Counted from the first letter of the stretch, positions 26,367 through 35,862 are shown. The stretch is 64,000 nt of DNA from Stutzerimonas stutzeri (GCA_002345575.1 DDVX01000004.1:186001-250000); one strand, 5' to 3'. Notes: a model not told the origin generated them from the letters alone. Numbers and translations: made by a program.

Positions 26367-28042
26367 TACCAGCTCCTGAATTTAGCGGGCGGGTTGTAGA
26401 GACCGCCTGACCACTCCACCAGCTCGGCGATGCTCTTGGCTGCCAGCAACTCGCGGCTGGCATCGTTGCGGCGGATGCCAAGGTCTTCCGGCAACGCGAT
26501 CAACCCTTCGCGGCGCATGCGCTCGGTGTCCTTGGGGTTGTGCCGCAGGCCGATACTGGTGACGCCCGCCACCGCAGCGATCATCGCCTGGCGCTCTTCC
26601 AGCGAGCGCGCCTTGTACAGGTAGGCGATGCCTTCCTCGGTGAGCAGGTGGGTAACGTCGTCGCCGTAGATCATGATCGGCGCCAGCGGCATGCCGCTCT
26701 TCTTCGCCACTTCGACGGCATCGAGCTGTTCGACGAAGGTGGGTTTGCCGCCTTCCTGATAGGTCTCGACCATCTGCACCACGAGCTTCTTGCCGCGCTC
26801 GAGCATGGTCACCGGGCCTTCGCCGCCGGGGGTGGCCATGTCCAGCCAGGCTGGCGTCGGATGGCGGCGACCGCGCGGGTCATGGCCCATGTTCGGCGCA
26901 CCGCCGAAACCGGCCAGGCGGCCGCGGGTAACAGTGGATGAATGGCCGTCGCCATCGACCTGCAGCGTGGCGCCGATGAACAGGTCCACCGCGTACTGGC
27001 CGGCCAGCTGGCACATCATGCGGTTGGAGCGCATGGAGCCGTCGCGACCGGTGAAGAACACATCCGGGCGCTGGGCGATGTAGTTCTCCATGCCCAGTTC
27101 GGTGCCGAAGCAGTGCACGCTCTCGACCCAGCCGGTTTCGATCGCCGGGATCAGCGTCGGGTGCGGGTTGAGCGTCCAGTTGCGGCAGATCTTGCCTTTC
27201 AGGCCCAGCGATTCGCCGTAGGTCGGCAGGATCAGCTCGATGGCCGCGGTGTTGAAGCCGATGCCGTGGTTGAGCGACTGCACGTTGTGTTTTTCATAGA
27301 TGCCGCGGATCGCCATCATCGCCATCAGCACGTGCACCGGTTTGATATGGCGCGGGTCACGGGTGAACAGCGGCTCGATGTAGAACGGCTTGTCAGCTTT
27401 CACGACGAAATCCACCCAGCTGGCCGGGATGTCCACCCGCGGCAGGTCGCGCGGGTCGTCAACGATTTCGTTGACCTGGACGATGACGATGCCATCACTA
27501 AAGGCAGTGGGCTCGACCAGCGCCGGGGTGTCTTCGGTGCTCGGGCCAGTGTAGATGTTGCCCTCACGGTCGGCGGTGAAGCCGGCCACCAGCGCGACGT
27601 TGGGGATCAGGTCCACCAGCAGGCGCGAGTAGAGCTCGATGTAGGTATGGATGGCGCCGACTTCCAGCAGGCCGTCTTCCAGCAACTGGCTGATACGCAG
27701 GCTCTGCGGGCCGGCGAAGGAGAAGTCGAGCTTGCGCGCGATCTGCCGCTCGAACAGGTCCAGATGCTCGGCACGGCTGACGCTGGGCATGATCATGTGC
27801 AGGTCGTGCAGCTTGCCGGGATCGACCTTGGCCAGTGAGCGCGAAAGGAAATCCGCCTGCTTCTGATTGTTGCCTTCGAGCACCACCCGATCGCCGGGAG
27901 CGATCAGCAGTTCCAGGGCCTCGACGATCCGCTCGCTGGGCAGGACCACCCCGTCAGCGAGGCTGCGCACCTGATCGAGACGGCGGTTTTTTTCAGCGCG
28001 CCGACGCGACCACTGCGGCGGTGGGGATATTTTTGTTGTCAT
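26366..28042 (-). CDS. mdcA: Malonate decarboxylase alpha subunit (acetyl-S-ACP:malonate ACP transferase)
   Basis: The start is ATG 28042 ([15 protein letters not shown]), with GGAG shortly upstream. The 558-residue product matches the usual MdcA length of about 550. It swaps acetyl for malonyl on MdcC in each catalytic cycle. Family sequence includes [24 protein letters not shown] and [20 protein letters not shown]. It is the first gene of the operon mdcABCDEGH-madLM. The leader carries a candidate MdcR operator 80 bases upstream of the start. Confidence 0.93.
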   Translation of the reverse strand: MTTKISPPPQWSRRRAEKNRRLDQVRSLADGVVLPSERIVEALELLIAPGDRVVLEGNNQKQADFLSRSLAKVDPGKLHDLHMIMPSVSRAEHLDLFERQIARKLDFSFAGPQSLRISQLLEDGLLEVGAIHTYIELYSRLLVDLIPNVALVAGFTADREGNIYTGPSTEDTPALVEPTAFSDGIVIVQVNEIVDDPRDLPRVDIPASWVDFVVKADKPFYIEPLFTRDPRHIKPVHVLMAMMAIRGIYEKHNVQSLNHGIGFNTAAIELILPTYGESLGLKGKICRNWTLNPHPTLIPAIETGWVESVHCFGTELGMENYIAQRPDVFFTGRDGSMRSNRMMCQLAGQYAVDLFIGATLQVDGDGHSSTVTRGRLAGFGGAPNMGHDPRGRRHPTPAWLDMATPGGEGPVTMLERGKKLVVQMVETYQEGGKPTFVEQLDAVEVAKKSGMPLAPIMIYGDDVTHLLTEEGIAYLYKARSLEERQAMIAAVAGVTSIGLRHNPKDTERMRREGLIALPEDLGIRRNDASRELLAAKSIAELVEWSGGLYNPPAKFRSW

Positions 28043-28121
28043 GACGACTCCACAGGTTTCCGCGATGTGGAGTCCACAGTAGGCAGCCCCCCGCTGGTCA
28101 TCAATCAAGCAGAGGGGGCAA

Positions 28122-28142
28122 TCATTACGGTTTTAGTAATGA
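28122..28142. promoter_or_regulatory. Candidate MdcR operator before mdcA
   Basis: TCATTAC (28122-28128) and GTAATGA (28136-28142) are perfect 7-bp inverted repeats with a 7-base spacer. The core TTA-N9-TAA holds a T-N11-A and matches the core of the repeat before dctP. A wider inverted repeat, CTGGTCAT (28094-28101) with ATGACCAG (28139-28146), overlaps it. The region lies between mdcA and the divergent DUF1615 gene. Confidence 0.55.
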
Positions 28143-28227
28143 CCAGTTTTAGCGCAGCGCTTTCTTGGCTCGCAGCAGCTCCGGTTGTTTAGCGGTCCAA
28201 CAGGACAGACAACAGAGCGAGGCCTTC

Positions 28228-29334
28228 ATGCTTACAGTAAATCGCGGCGCTCAGCGCTGGGCGCCGACATTCGCCGCCTTGCTGGTTCTCGCCGGCTGCG
28301 CCCAACACGCACAAGTGCCGCAGCCCCATCCGAACGAGGTGCGCGCGAAGATCGTGCGCCTGATGCCTGCCGAAATCCCTGATCGCAGCGGCTGGGCCAC
28401 GGACATTCAGTCAGCCTTCAGTACGCTGGAGATACCGGCGACCGATGAAAATCTCTGCGCGGTGCTGGCCGTAACGGTTCAAGAGTCGACATTCCAGGCG
28501 GCGCCGCCAGTGCCTGGCCTGGCGAAAATCGCTCGCGAGGAAATCTACCGTCGGGCGGCGCGCCTACACGTTCCGCGCTTTCTGGTGGATACCGCACTGC
28601 GTCTGGAATCGCCCGATGGTCAGACTTATGAAAAGCGGTTGGCCAAGGTCCGTACGGAGAAGGAGCTGAGCGAGATTTTCGATGATTTTCTCAATCTCGT
28701 ACCGCTGGGCAATCAGCTGTTCGGCATGTTCAACCCCGTACGTACCGGCGGGCCGATGCAGGTCAGCATCGCCTTCGCCGAAGCACGAGCCCGCGAATAC
28801 CCCTACGCGCGGGAAGGCAGTATTCGCGACGAAGTCTTCAGCCGTCGGGGCGGCATGTATTTCGGTATCGCGCATCTGCTCGATTACCCGGCGAACTACA
28901 GCCGTCCGCTGTACCGTTTCGCCGACTTCAACGCCGGCTGGTACGCCAGCCGCAACGCCGCCTTCCAGCGGGCGCTCAGCCTGGCATCGGGTATCGACCT
29001 GGCGCTCGATGGCGACCTGATCATCCATGGCAGCCGCAAGGCCGGTGCCACAGAGCTGGCTGCCCGCTCGCTGGGCAAGCGCCTGAGGATGAGTGATGGC
29101 GCCATTCGCAAGGCACTGGAAAAAGGTGACAGCTTGGAGTTCGAGGACACACGCCTCTATGTGCGGGTGTTCGACCTGGCGGAGCAAATCGAAGGCAAGC
29201 GCATGCCTCGCGAGACCTTGCCTGGCATCACGCTAAAAAGCCCAAAAATCACGCGTAACCTCACCACTGCCTGGTTCGCACAGCGCGTCGACGAGCGTCA
29301 TCAGCGCTGCATGGTGCGCGCCTCGCGGCCTTGA
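28228..29334 (+). CDS. DUF1615 family lipoprotein
   Basis: ATG 28228 begins a lipoprotein signal with lipobox LVLAGC (Cys24), giving 368 residues. The middle part carries the motif-like stretches VQESTFQAAPPVPGLAKIAREEI and FADFNAGWYASRNAAFQRAL, typical of DUF1615. The glutamate in VQEST and the overall pattern recall lysozyme-like cell-wall enzymes, but no activity is established. The gene is divergent from mdcA and transcribed alone. It is not an obvious part of malonate metabolism. Confidence 0.75.
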   Translation: MLTVNRGAQRWAPTFAALLVLAGCAQHAQVPQPHPNEVRAKIVRLMPAEIPDRSGWATDIQSAFSTLEIPATDENLCAVLAVTVQESTFQAAPPVPGLAKIAREEIYRRAARLHVPRFLVDTALRLESPDGQTYEKRLAKVRTEKELSEIFDDFLNLVPLGNQLFGMFNPVRTGGPMQVSIAFAEARAREYPYAREGSIRDEVFSRRGGMYFGIAHLLDYPANYSRPLYRFADFNAGWYASRNAAFQRALSLASGIDLALDGDLIIHGSRKAGATELAARSLGKRLRMSDGAIRKALEKGDSLEFEDTRLYVRVFDLAEQIEGKRMPRETLPGITLKSPKITRNLTTAWFAQRVDERHQRCMVRASRP

Positions 29335-29536
29335 ACGCGGACTCGTCTGCCAGGCCAGATTACTGCTGCCTGAAACAAAAAACGCCGCTGCGTCAGTTAG
29401 TTACACCATTCATCCGGCTACCAGCGACTGGTGGAACTCCCCTTCCTATCCCCTTTCTTAGCAGTGAGGCGGATGGAATGCCTCAGCACCAGACGCCAGT
29501 TCAACCACTCAATTTCAAACCATGCAGGAGGTTCCC

Positions 29537-29881
29537 ATGGCTAACGAAAGAGACGGCATGAGCGTAAACGAAGCAGGACGTAAAGGCGGCGAAGCCACCT
29601 CGGCGACCCACGACAAAGAGTTCTACCAGGAGATCGGTAGCAAGGGCGGCCAAAACAGTGGCGGTAACTTCGCCAACGATCCCCAGCGCGCCTCTGAAGC
29701 CGGCAAGAAAGGCGGACAGAACAGCGGAGGCAACTTCGCCAACGACCCGCAGCGTGCATCCGAAGCCGGCCAAAAAGGTGGCCAGAACAGCGGCGGCAAC
29801 TTCGCCAATGATCGCGAAAAGGCCTCTGAGGCAGGCAAGAAAGGCGGACAGAACAGCCATGGTGGCGGTCGCAACAGCTAA
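29537..29881 (+). CDS. KGG-repeat stress protein (Con-10/GsiB type)
   Basis: ATG 29537 has CAGGAGG 6 bases upstream. The 114-residue hydrophilic protein opens with MANERDGMSVNEAGRKGG and then repeats a 22-residue unit KGGQNSGGNFANDPQRASEAGK about three times, ending KKGGQNSHGGGRNS. Such KGG proteins resemble fungal conidiation protein Con-10 and Bacillus GsiB and are induced by general stress. They have no known enzyme activity and look hydrophilin-like. The gene stands alone and is followed by a terminator. Confidence 0.8.
   Translation: MANERDGMSVNEAGRKGGEATSATHDKEFYQEIGSKGGQNSGGNFANDPQRASEAGKKGGQNSGGNFANDPQRASEAGQKGGQNSGGNFANDREKASEAGKKGGQNSHGGGRNS
29642..29857 (+). repeat. 66-bp in-frame tandem repeat in the KGG gene
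   Basis: Three 66-bp units (29642-29707, 29708-29773, 29774-29839) and a partial fourth encode the 22-residue repeats. The DNA copies are close but not identical, for example AACTTCGCCAACGA recurs in each. Unit number could vary between strains by slippage or recombination. Confidence 0.8.
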
Positions 29882-29929
29882 TTCGAGACCGGGCCGAAGC
29901 ACTGTCTTCGGCCTCCCGCAGTTTCAGCA

Positions 29930-29966
29930 ACGACCGCGAGACCTCAACAGGTCTCGCGGTCGTTTT
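29930..29966 (+). terminator. Rho-independent terminator after the KGG gene
   Basis: ACGACCGCGAGACC (29930-29943) pairs with GGTCTCGCGGTCGT (29950-29963) around TCAACA, followed by TTTT. It is a very stable 14-bp stem. Confidence 0.88.
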
Positions 29967-30057
29967 GGTTAGGCTGTGCGCAAACCGGATGGCGACCCAT
30001 TCGGTTGTGATAGCAATGGCCGGCCCGGTTGCCTAAACCGGGCAGTCTCGGCATGGC

Positions 30058-30495
30058 TCACAGCCCACCCAGCGTTACCGCCGCCAGCAACAGATAGCGC
30101 ACGCCCTTGGCCAGGGTCACCAGCAAAAGGAAGCTCCACAGGGGCTCGCGCAGCATGCCGGCGACCAGGGTCAGCGGATCGCCGATGATCGGCACCCAGC
30201 TCAGCAACAGCGACCAGCGGCCGTAGCGCTGATAGCTTCGCTGGGCCTTCTGCAACTGTTGCGGGCTCGCTGGGAACCAGCGCTTATGCCGCAGACGCTC
30301 GATTGAGCGCCCCAACAGCCAATTGACTAACGAGCCCAGCACGTTGCCCAGCGTGGCCACCAGCAGAAGGATCGCGACAGAGAATTTCTCGCTGAGCAAC
30401 AGCCCGACCAGCACCGCTTCGGACTGTGCTGGCAGCAACGTGGCGGCGGCGAAGGCAGCCATGAATAGGCCCAGATAGGCGGAAAGATCGAGCAC
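30058..30495 (-). CDS. YqaA/DedA-like inner membrane protein
   Basis: The 145-residue protein starts with GTG at 30495 (MLDLSAYLGLFMAAFAAATLLPAQSEAVL). It has four to five membrane segments and a central basic stretch (RSIERLRHKRW, SYQRYGRWSLLLSW). This pattern, including the LPAQSE and GNVLGSLVNWLLGR segments, is that of the small YqaA family related to DedA/SNARE-associated proteins, thought to act in membrane-lipid flipping or homeostasis. No strong ribosome binding site is visible. Confidence 0.75.
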   Translation of the reverse strand: MLDLSAYLGLFMAAFAAATLLPAQSEAVLVGLLLSEKFSVAILLLVATLGNVLGSLVNWLLGRSIERLRHKRWFPASPQQLQKAQRSYQRYGRWSLLLSWVPIIGDPLTLVAGMLREPLWSFLLLVTLAKGVRYLLLAAVTLGGL

Positions 30496-30777
30496 GGTGT
30501 TTACCGATGTGGCCAGCGGCGCGGAGGTACCAGAGGGTATGAGTGAATGGCCGGTTGATCAATCTCATCGGTCTTTCCGGCTCGGGCAAGGACAGTCTGC
30601 CGGTGCGCAATCGAAAACCGTCGAACAATCCAATAGCGCCTGGCGCAGCAGCCGTTTCGAACACATGGGCAACCCCTACATCAGCGGAATAGCTCTGGTG
30701 AGTTGGAGGTGGCAGCAGCCGAACTGCTACGAATTCTGGACGCTACCTTAAACCTTCAGGACGTCAGGAGTATCGCT

Positions 30778-31380
30778 CTAGAAGCCAGAGCCCGGCTGAT
30801 CGAGGTAACCAAGCTCGGCTTCGCTCGATACGCGCCCAAGGATTGCATTGCGATGAGGGAAACGACCAAAACGGGCAATCACGTCGCGATGTCGCTCGGC
30901 GAAGTCGAGAAAGCCATCAAAAGCGGCTCGCTCTTCTGCAGCAGCCATGTCGCGAAGTGCCATGAACTGAGCCACGGCCAGATCCTGATCCGCCAGGTTC
31001 TCGGCGTGCTCCAGTACCAGATAGATGAAGGCCCGCTCGAGGGGCTCAAGTAGCCTGTCACGCCCCTGCGCCATGCCCTCGCCGAGCAGTTGCCGCGCAC
31101 GCTGGTCGCCAGCAAAGGCCCGTGGCGTGCCGCGATGGATCATGCGCGGCAGTTGGTCGAGCAGTAGGATCAGCGCCAGCCAGCCCTGCTCGGAGCGGGT
31201 CCACTCCTGCAGGCCGCCATCAAGCGCCTGCTCGCAAAGCTCGCCGAAGCGCTCACGGGCCTCGCGGTCCTGTTCGGCTTTGTAGCCAAACCACAGCCTG
31301 TGCTTCTCCTTGACGATTTGCTGCGCCGTGCGGTTCTGGCCAAACCACCAGTCCAGCAAGTCCTGCCACGGCGCGGACAT
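30778..31380 (-). CDS. DUF924 family protein
   Basis: The 200-residue soluble protein has the DUF924 hallmarks DQLPRMIHRGTPRAFAGD (about residues 75-92) and FGRFPHRNAILGR (about 170-182). The family has an all-helical, TPR-like fold of unknown function. The ATG is 3 bases after the fbp stop, so it is co-transcribed with fructose-1,6-bisphosphatase. That linkage hints at, but does not prove, a role in carbon metabolism. Confidence 0.85.
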   Translation of the reverse strand: MSAPWQDLLDWWFGQNRTAQQIVKEKHRLWFGYKAEQDREARERFGELCEQALDGGLQEWTRSEQGWLALILLLDQLPRMIHRGTPRAFAGDQRARQLLGEGMAQGRDRLLEPLERAFIYLVLEHAENLADQDLAVAQFMALRDMAAAEERAAFDGFLDFAERHRDVIARFGRFPHRNAILGRVSSEAELGYLDQPGSGF

Positions 31381-31383
31381 CGT

Positions 31384-32394
31384 TCAGTCCTTGTGATAGC
31401 CGGTGACGCGCTCGACTTCTTCCTTCGAGCCGAGAAATACCGGTACGCGCTGGTGCAGGGACGTCGGTTGGACATCGAGGATGCGCTGCTTGCCATCGGT
31501 GGCCGCGCCGCCGGCCTGCTCGATGATGAAGGACATGGGATTGGCCTCGTACATCAGCCGCAGTTTGCCGGGCTTTTCGGGTTCGCGGGCATCCCAGGGG
31601 TACATGAACAGGCCACCACGGGTGAGGATGCGATGCACGTCAGCAACCATCGAGGCGATCCAGCGCATGTTGTAGTTCTTACCCAACGGCCCTTCCTCAC
31701 CAGCCAGCAGTTCGCTGACGTAGCGCTTGACCGGCTCATCCCAGTGACGCTGGTTGGACATGTTGATGGCGAACTCGGCAGTGCTGTGCGGCACCCGGAT
31801 AGTGTCGTGGGTGAGCACGAAGCTGCCCAACTCGCGGTCCAGAGTGAAGCCCATGACGCCGTTACCGAGAGTCAACATAAACATGGTCTGCGGACCGTAG
31901 ATGGCGTAACCGGCCGCGACCTGCTTGGTACCCGGCTGGAGAAAGGCTTCATCGCCGAGGGAGTCGTTCTGGCTGAAGCAATTGCCAGGGCAGCGCAGCA
32001 CCGAGAAGATGGTGCCGACCGAGACGTTGACGTCAATATTCGATGAGCCGTCCAGCGGGTCGAACAGCAGCAGATAGGCGCCCTTGGGATAACGACCGGG
32101 GATCTGGTACGGCTTATCCATCTCCTCGGAGGCCATACCGGCCAGCGTGCCGCCCCACTCGTTGGCTTCGAGCAGGATTTCGTTGGACAGCACGTCCAGC
32201 TTCTTCTGCACCTCCCCCTGTACGTTCTCGGTTTCCATGCTGCCCAGCACGCCGCCCAGGGCACCTTTGGAAACCTGGTGGCTGATTGCCTTGCACGCCC
32301 GTGCAACTACCTCGATGAGGAAGCGCAAATCCGCAGGGGTGTTGTTACTGCGAGTCTGCTCGATCAGGTAGCGGCTCAGGGTTACGCGTGACAT
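31384..32394 (-). CDS. fbp: Fructose-1,6-bisphosphatase class I
   Basis: I chose ATG 32394 ([15 protein letters not shown]) with GGAG upstream, giving 336 residues, the normal class I length. The metal-binding motif [20 protein letters not shown] is intact near residues 112-131, with GMASEEMD (about 87-94) supplying acidic ligands, and [19 protein letters not shown] near the end. It converts fructose-1,6-bisphosphate to fructose-6-phosphate in gluconeogenesis, which fits growth on organic acids such as malonate and pyruvate. It leads a two-gene unit with the DUF924 gene. Confidence 0.95.
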   Translation of the reverse strand: MSRVTLSRYLIEQTRSNNTPADLRFLIEVVARACKAISHQVSKGALGGVLGSMETENVQGEVQKKLDVLSNEILLEANEWGGTLAGMASEEMDKPYQIPGRYPKGAYLLLFDPLDGSSNIDVNVSVGTIFSVLRCPGNCFSQNDSLGDEAFLQPGTKQVAAGYAIYGPQTMFMLTLGNGVMGFTLDRELGSFVLTHDTIRVPHSTAEFAINMSNQRHWDEPVKRYVSELLAGEEGPLGKNYNMRWIASMVADVHRILTRGGLFMYPWDAREPEKPGKLRLMYEANPMSFIIEQAGGAATDGKQRILDVQPTSLHQRVPVFLGSKEEVERVTGYHKD

Positions 32395-32457
32395 GGAATG
32401 ACTCCGGGAGAGAAAAAACCCGCGCAGTTTAACAGGGCACGGGGCTACTAGGGTCTG

Positions 32458-32532
32458 TTCCCGTTTCGTCGCAATCCGCAAACGAAATGGGAAGAGGCAC
32501 TATTTGCGTCAGACCGAGCTTGACCGGTCTGA
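32458..32532. other. Two hairpins between glgP and fbp
   Basis: TTCCCGTTTCGT (32458-32469) pairs with ACGAAATGGGAA (32482-32493), with one G-T position. TCAGACCG (32509-32516) pairs with CGGTCTGA (32525-32532). Neither has a T tract. They lie after the glgP stop and before the fbp start on the minus strand and may end glgP transcription or mark a regulatory leader. Confidence 0.4.
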
Positions 32533-32577
32533 GTTCAGCGAAGCGGCGAATACGGCCTCTGGCTAAGCCCGTCCCGC

Positions 32578-35034
32578 CTACAAAACCTTCCAGATGTCCT
32601 CAGCGTATTCACGGATGGTCCGGTCGGAGGAGAACCAACCGGTACGCGCGGTATTGAGCACCGCCGAACGCCACCAGCTGTCAGGCTCGCGCCAGAGCTT
32701 CTCAACCTTCAGCTGCGCCTGCCAATAAGCCTCGAAGTCGGCGCAGACCATGAATGTATCGTGCCATTTGAGGCCATCGACCAGTGCCGTGTAGCGAGCC
32801 GGATCCTCGGCGGAAAAGGCCCCGTCGCGAATTGCCAGCAGCACCTCGCTAAGCCGTGACGAACCAAAAATGGTCGCTTCGGCGTTGTATTCGCCGGCCT
32901 GCTTGCGCGCTTCCACTTCCTGCGCGGTGAGGCCGAAGATGAACATGTGCTCCAGACCGATCTGCTCGCTCATTTCCACATTGGCGCCATCCAGGGTGCC
33001 GATGGTCAGCGCGCCATTGAGAGCGAATTTCATGTTACTGGTGCCCGACGCTTCCATACCGGCTGTGGATATCTGCTCGGAAAGATCCGCCGCCGGGATG
33101 ATGCGCTCGGCCAGACTCACGTTGTAGTTGGGCAGGAACACCACTTTGAGCAGACCGCGTACGGTCGGGTCGTCATTGATGGTGCGGGCGATGTCGTTGG
33201 TCAGTTTGATGATTATTTTGGCGGTGTGATAACTGGCCGCTGCCTTGCCAGCGAAAATCTTCACTCGCGGCACCCAGTCGCCACCTGGATCGGCGCGAAT
33301 CGCCTGGTACAGGGCCACGGTGTGCAGCAGATTGAGCAGCTGGCGCTTGTATTCATGGATGCGTTTGACGTGCACGTCAAACAAGGCTGCCGGATCGACA
33401 TGGATACCCAGGTTCTCCTGAATCATACGTGCCAGCAGCCGCTTGTTTTCCATCCGCTGGGCGGCGAAACGCGCGCGGAACTGTGCCTGTTCGGCATAAG
33501 GCTCAAGCTCGCTCAACAGGCTTTCGGGGGCGTCGAGCAGTTCGGTGCCGAGGTGCTCGACCAGCAGGCTGGTCAGGTGCGGGTTGGATTGATACAACCA
33601 GCGGCGAAATGTGATGCCGTTGGTCTTATTGCTGATACGGTCCGGATAAAGCGAATTCAGATCGGTGAATACCGTCTCGCGCATCAGCCCGGTGTGCAGC
33701 GCCGACACACCGTTAATGCTGTGCGAGCCGAGAAATGCCAGGTTGCCCATGCGCACCCGCCGGCCATTGTTTTCCTCGATCAGCGACACGGACCGCAGCA
33801 GTTCGAGACTGTGAATGCCGCGCTCGCGCAAAGCGTCCAGATGCTGCGCATTGATCAGGTAGATGATCTGCATGTGGCGCGGCAGCAGCCGCTCCATCAA
33901 GCCGACGGACCAGGTTTCCAGTGCCTCGGGCAGCAGCGTGTGGTTGGTGTAGGACAGGGTCGCTACCGTCAGTTCCCAGGCCTTGTCCCAGGCGATGTCG
34001 TGTACGTCCACCAGCAGCCGCATCAGCTCTGCCACGGCAATTGCCGGGTGGGTGTCGTTGAGCTGGATGGCGGCGAACTCAGGCAGGTTCAGCAGCGTGT
34101 CGCGCTGGTCCAGATGCCGGCGCAGCAGGTCCTGCAGCGACGCCGCGACAAAGAAGTACTCCTGGCGCAGGCGCAGCTCCTGCCCGGCTTCGGTGCTGTC
34201 GGCAGGATAGAGCACCCGCGAGATGCTTTCGGCACGCGCACCTTCGCTCACCGCGCCGACATGGTCGCCGGCATTGAAGCGCTCGAGATGAAAGTCCGCT
34301 TCGGCGCGGGCACGCCACAACCTCAGAGTATTCACCCCTGCACCGCGCCAGCCGACGATGGGCGTGTCGTAGGCGATGGCGCGCACGCCTTCGGACCAAT
34401 GCCAAAAATGCCGGGGCTCCTTGCCCGGCGTTTCGGCGGGAATGGCCGTGACGCTGCCGCCGAAGCCGATCAGGTAGCTCACCTCGGGCCGCTCGAACTC
34501 CCAGGGATTGCCGAAATTCAGCCAGGTCTCAGTCTGCTCGTGCTGCCAGCCATCGACGATGGCCTGGCGGAACAGTCCGTGGTCGTAACGGATGCCATAG
34601 CCATGGGCGGCAACACCGACGGTGGCCATGCTCTCCATGAAGCAGGCAGCCAGCCGCCCGAGCCCGCCATTGCCCAGCGCCGCGTCCGGCTCGACCAGGC
34701 GGATTCGATCGAAATTCACATCGATGCCGTCCAGCGCCTGGCGGGCGGTTTCCAGCAGGCCGAGGTTGCTCAGACTATCCACCAGCAACCGACCGATAAG
34801 GAATTCCAGCGAGAGATAGTAGACGCGCTTCTTGCCCTCCCGATAGCTCTCGCGAGTACGGTCCATCCACTGATCGATCATGCGGTCGCGGGCAGCCAGT
34901 GCCACCGCCTCGAACCAATCACGATCGGAAGCGTGCTCGGGGTCCTTGCCGATGGCATAGGTCAGCTTGGCGAGGATGGTGTCGCGGAAAGCTTCGACTT
35001 CATCGGCGGTAGGGGCGTGCGATTGTTGCGTCAT
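32578..35034 (-). CDS. glgP: Glycogen/alpha-glucan phosphorylase
   Basis: The start is ATG 35034 (MTQQSHAPTADEVEAF) with GAGG before it; earlier in-frame codons run into a tandem repeat. The 818-residue product has the glycogen phosphorylase signatures EPDAALGNGGLGRLAACFMES and the pyridoxal-phosphate site region EASGTSNMKFALNGALTIGTLDGAN, where the lysine in NMKFALNG binds the cofactor. It releases glucose-1-phosphate from alpha-glucans. No other glycogen gene is beside it in this window. The leader contains a five-copy heptanucleotide repeat about 18 bases before the start. Confidence 0.95.
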   Translation of the reverse strand: MTQQSHAPTADEVEAFRDTILAKLTYAIGKDPEHASDRDWFEAVALAARDRMIDQWMDRTRESYREGKKRVYYLSLEFLIGRLLVDSLSNLGLLETARQALDGIDVNFDRIRLVEPDAALGNGGLGRLAACFMESMATVGVAAHGYGIRYDHGLFRQAIVDGWQHEQTETWLNFGNPWEFERPEVSYLIGFGGSVTAIPAETPGKEPRHFWHWSEGVRAIAYDTPIVGWRGAGVNTLRLWRARAEADFHLERFNAGDHVGAVSEGARAESISRVLYPADSTEAGQELRLRQEYFFVAASLQDLLRRHLDQRDTLLNLPEFAAIQLNDTHPAIAVAELMRLLVDVHDIAWDKAWELTVATLSYTNHTLLPEALETWSVGLMERLLPRHMQIIYLINAQHLDALRERGIHSLELLRSVSLIEENNGRRVRMGNLAFLGSHSINGVSALHTGLMRETVFTDLNSLYPDRISNKTNGITFRRWLYQSNPHLTSLLVEHLGTELLDAPESLLSELEPYAEQAQFRARFAAQRMENKRLLARMIQENLGIHVDPAALFDVHVKRIHEYKRQLLNLLHTVALYQAIRADPGGDWVPRVKIFAGKAAASYHTAKIIIKLTNDIARTINDDPTVRGLLKVVFLPNYNVSLAERIIPAADLSEQISTAGMEASGTSNMKFALNGALTIGTLDGANVEMSEQIGLEHMFIFGLTAQEVEARKQAGEYNAEATIFGSSRLSEVLLAIRDGAFSAEDPARYTALVDGLKWHDTFMVCADFEAYWQAQLKVEKLWREPDSWWRSAVLNTARTGWFSSDRTIREYAEDIWKVL

Positions 35035-35398
35035 GGACGGACCTCGTGCTGCGCGATGGGCGATGGGCGATGGGCGATGGGCGATGGGGAGGTTTGCAGG
35101 CCCAACCCGGCTCCGGGCGACCTTTAGGGCACTGCTAGTGCAACCTGCGTTGCCATCGCTATGTTTTAGAAGCACCCCCCCTCTGCCCCGGTTCGACTCG
35201 TCTGGCTCACTGTAAATTCCAACCCGCGCTGTTATCTACCGCGGTCGAAGCAGTTACTGCGCCGTAATCCCTGCAAAAACCTCCGGGACGTGTCTCCGAC
35301 AAGCTTAGGCAATCAGGCAACGGACACTGGCAATCTCGTGACTCAGCAGTCATGCTTTGCGTCTGCCTGTATCTGCAACGTTTAGGAACCCACCCGGC
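35035..35398. other. 364-bp divergent intergenic region between glgP and the YiiD-type gene
   Basis: This holds the glgP leader with its heptanucleotide repeat (35053-35087), a run of seven C residues near 35177, and the upstream region of the thioesterase gene. No gene of convincing length or codon use is present. Promoters for both neighbours should lie here, but I cannot fix the boxes. Confidence 0.6.
35053..35087. repeat. Five tandem copies of GCGATGG
   Basis: The heptamer GCGATGG is repeated exactly five times from 35053 to 35087 (CCATCGC on the glgP-coding strand). It sits 18 bases upstream of the glgP ATG. Short perfect repeats like this can change copy number by slippage. Confidence 0.9.
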
Positions 35399-35851
35399 AT
35401 GAGTCGCGACAGCCGCTATCTGGAAGAGCTTCTGCACCATGACATCCCGTTGACGCGCTCGCTGGGGCTGCGTGTCGAGCAATGGGAAAATCACGAATTA
35501 CGCGTGAAGGTGCCGCTGCAAGAGAACATCAATCACAAGAGCAGCATGTTTGGCGGCAGCCTGTACTGCGCCTCGGTGCTAGCTGGCTGGGGCTGGCTGC
35601 ACCTGCGCCTGCGCGAAGCGGGCATCGAGGACGGGCATATCGTCATCCACGAAGGGCAGATCGCCTACCCACTGCCGGTGCTCGACGATGCCACAGCGGT
35701 ATGCTCGGCCCCTGATGACAGCGCCTGGGAGCGCTTCGAAACCATTTACCGCCGTCGTGGCCGCTCGCGCCTGACGCTGCACAGCCGCATCCTGGCCGAC
35801 GATGGCCGCGATGCCGTGCGCTTCACCGGCCAGTTCGTGCTGCATAAGTAG
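35399..35851 (+). CDS. YiiD C-terminal-type thioesterase
   Basis: ATG 35399 gives 150 residues (MSRDSRYLEELLHHDIPLTRSLG). The protein is a single hot-dog domain of the YiiD_C type, with the helix-start segment ENINHKSSMFGGSLYCASVLAGWGW characteristic of this group, where the Asn/His region replaces the aspartate of other thioesterases. The substrate is unknown, probably an acyl-CoA or acyl carrier thioester. AGGAA lies about 10 bases upstream. It is transcribed alone and ends at a hairpin shared with the convergent carbonic anhydrase gene. Confidence 0.8.
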   Translation: MSRDSRYLEELLHHDIPLTRSLGLRVEQWENHELRVKVPLQENINHKSSMFGGSLYCASVLAGWGWLHLRLREAGIEDGHIVIHEGQIAYPLPVLDDATAVCSAPDDSAWERFETIYRRRGRSRLTLHSRILADDGRDAVRFTGQFVLHK

Positions 35852-35862
35852 ACGGCGCCCTG

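Noticed and set aside
29331..29561. 76-codon frame between DUF1615 and the KGG gene
   Set aside because: It overlaps the well-supported KGG start in another frame and lacks a ribosome binding site.
30497..30751. Possible small gene beside the YqaA-like gene
   Set aside because: No convincing start or family; the region is better read as an upstream region.
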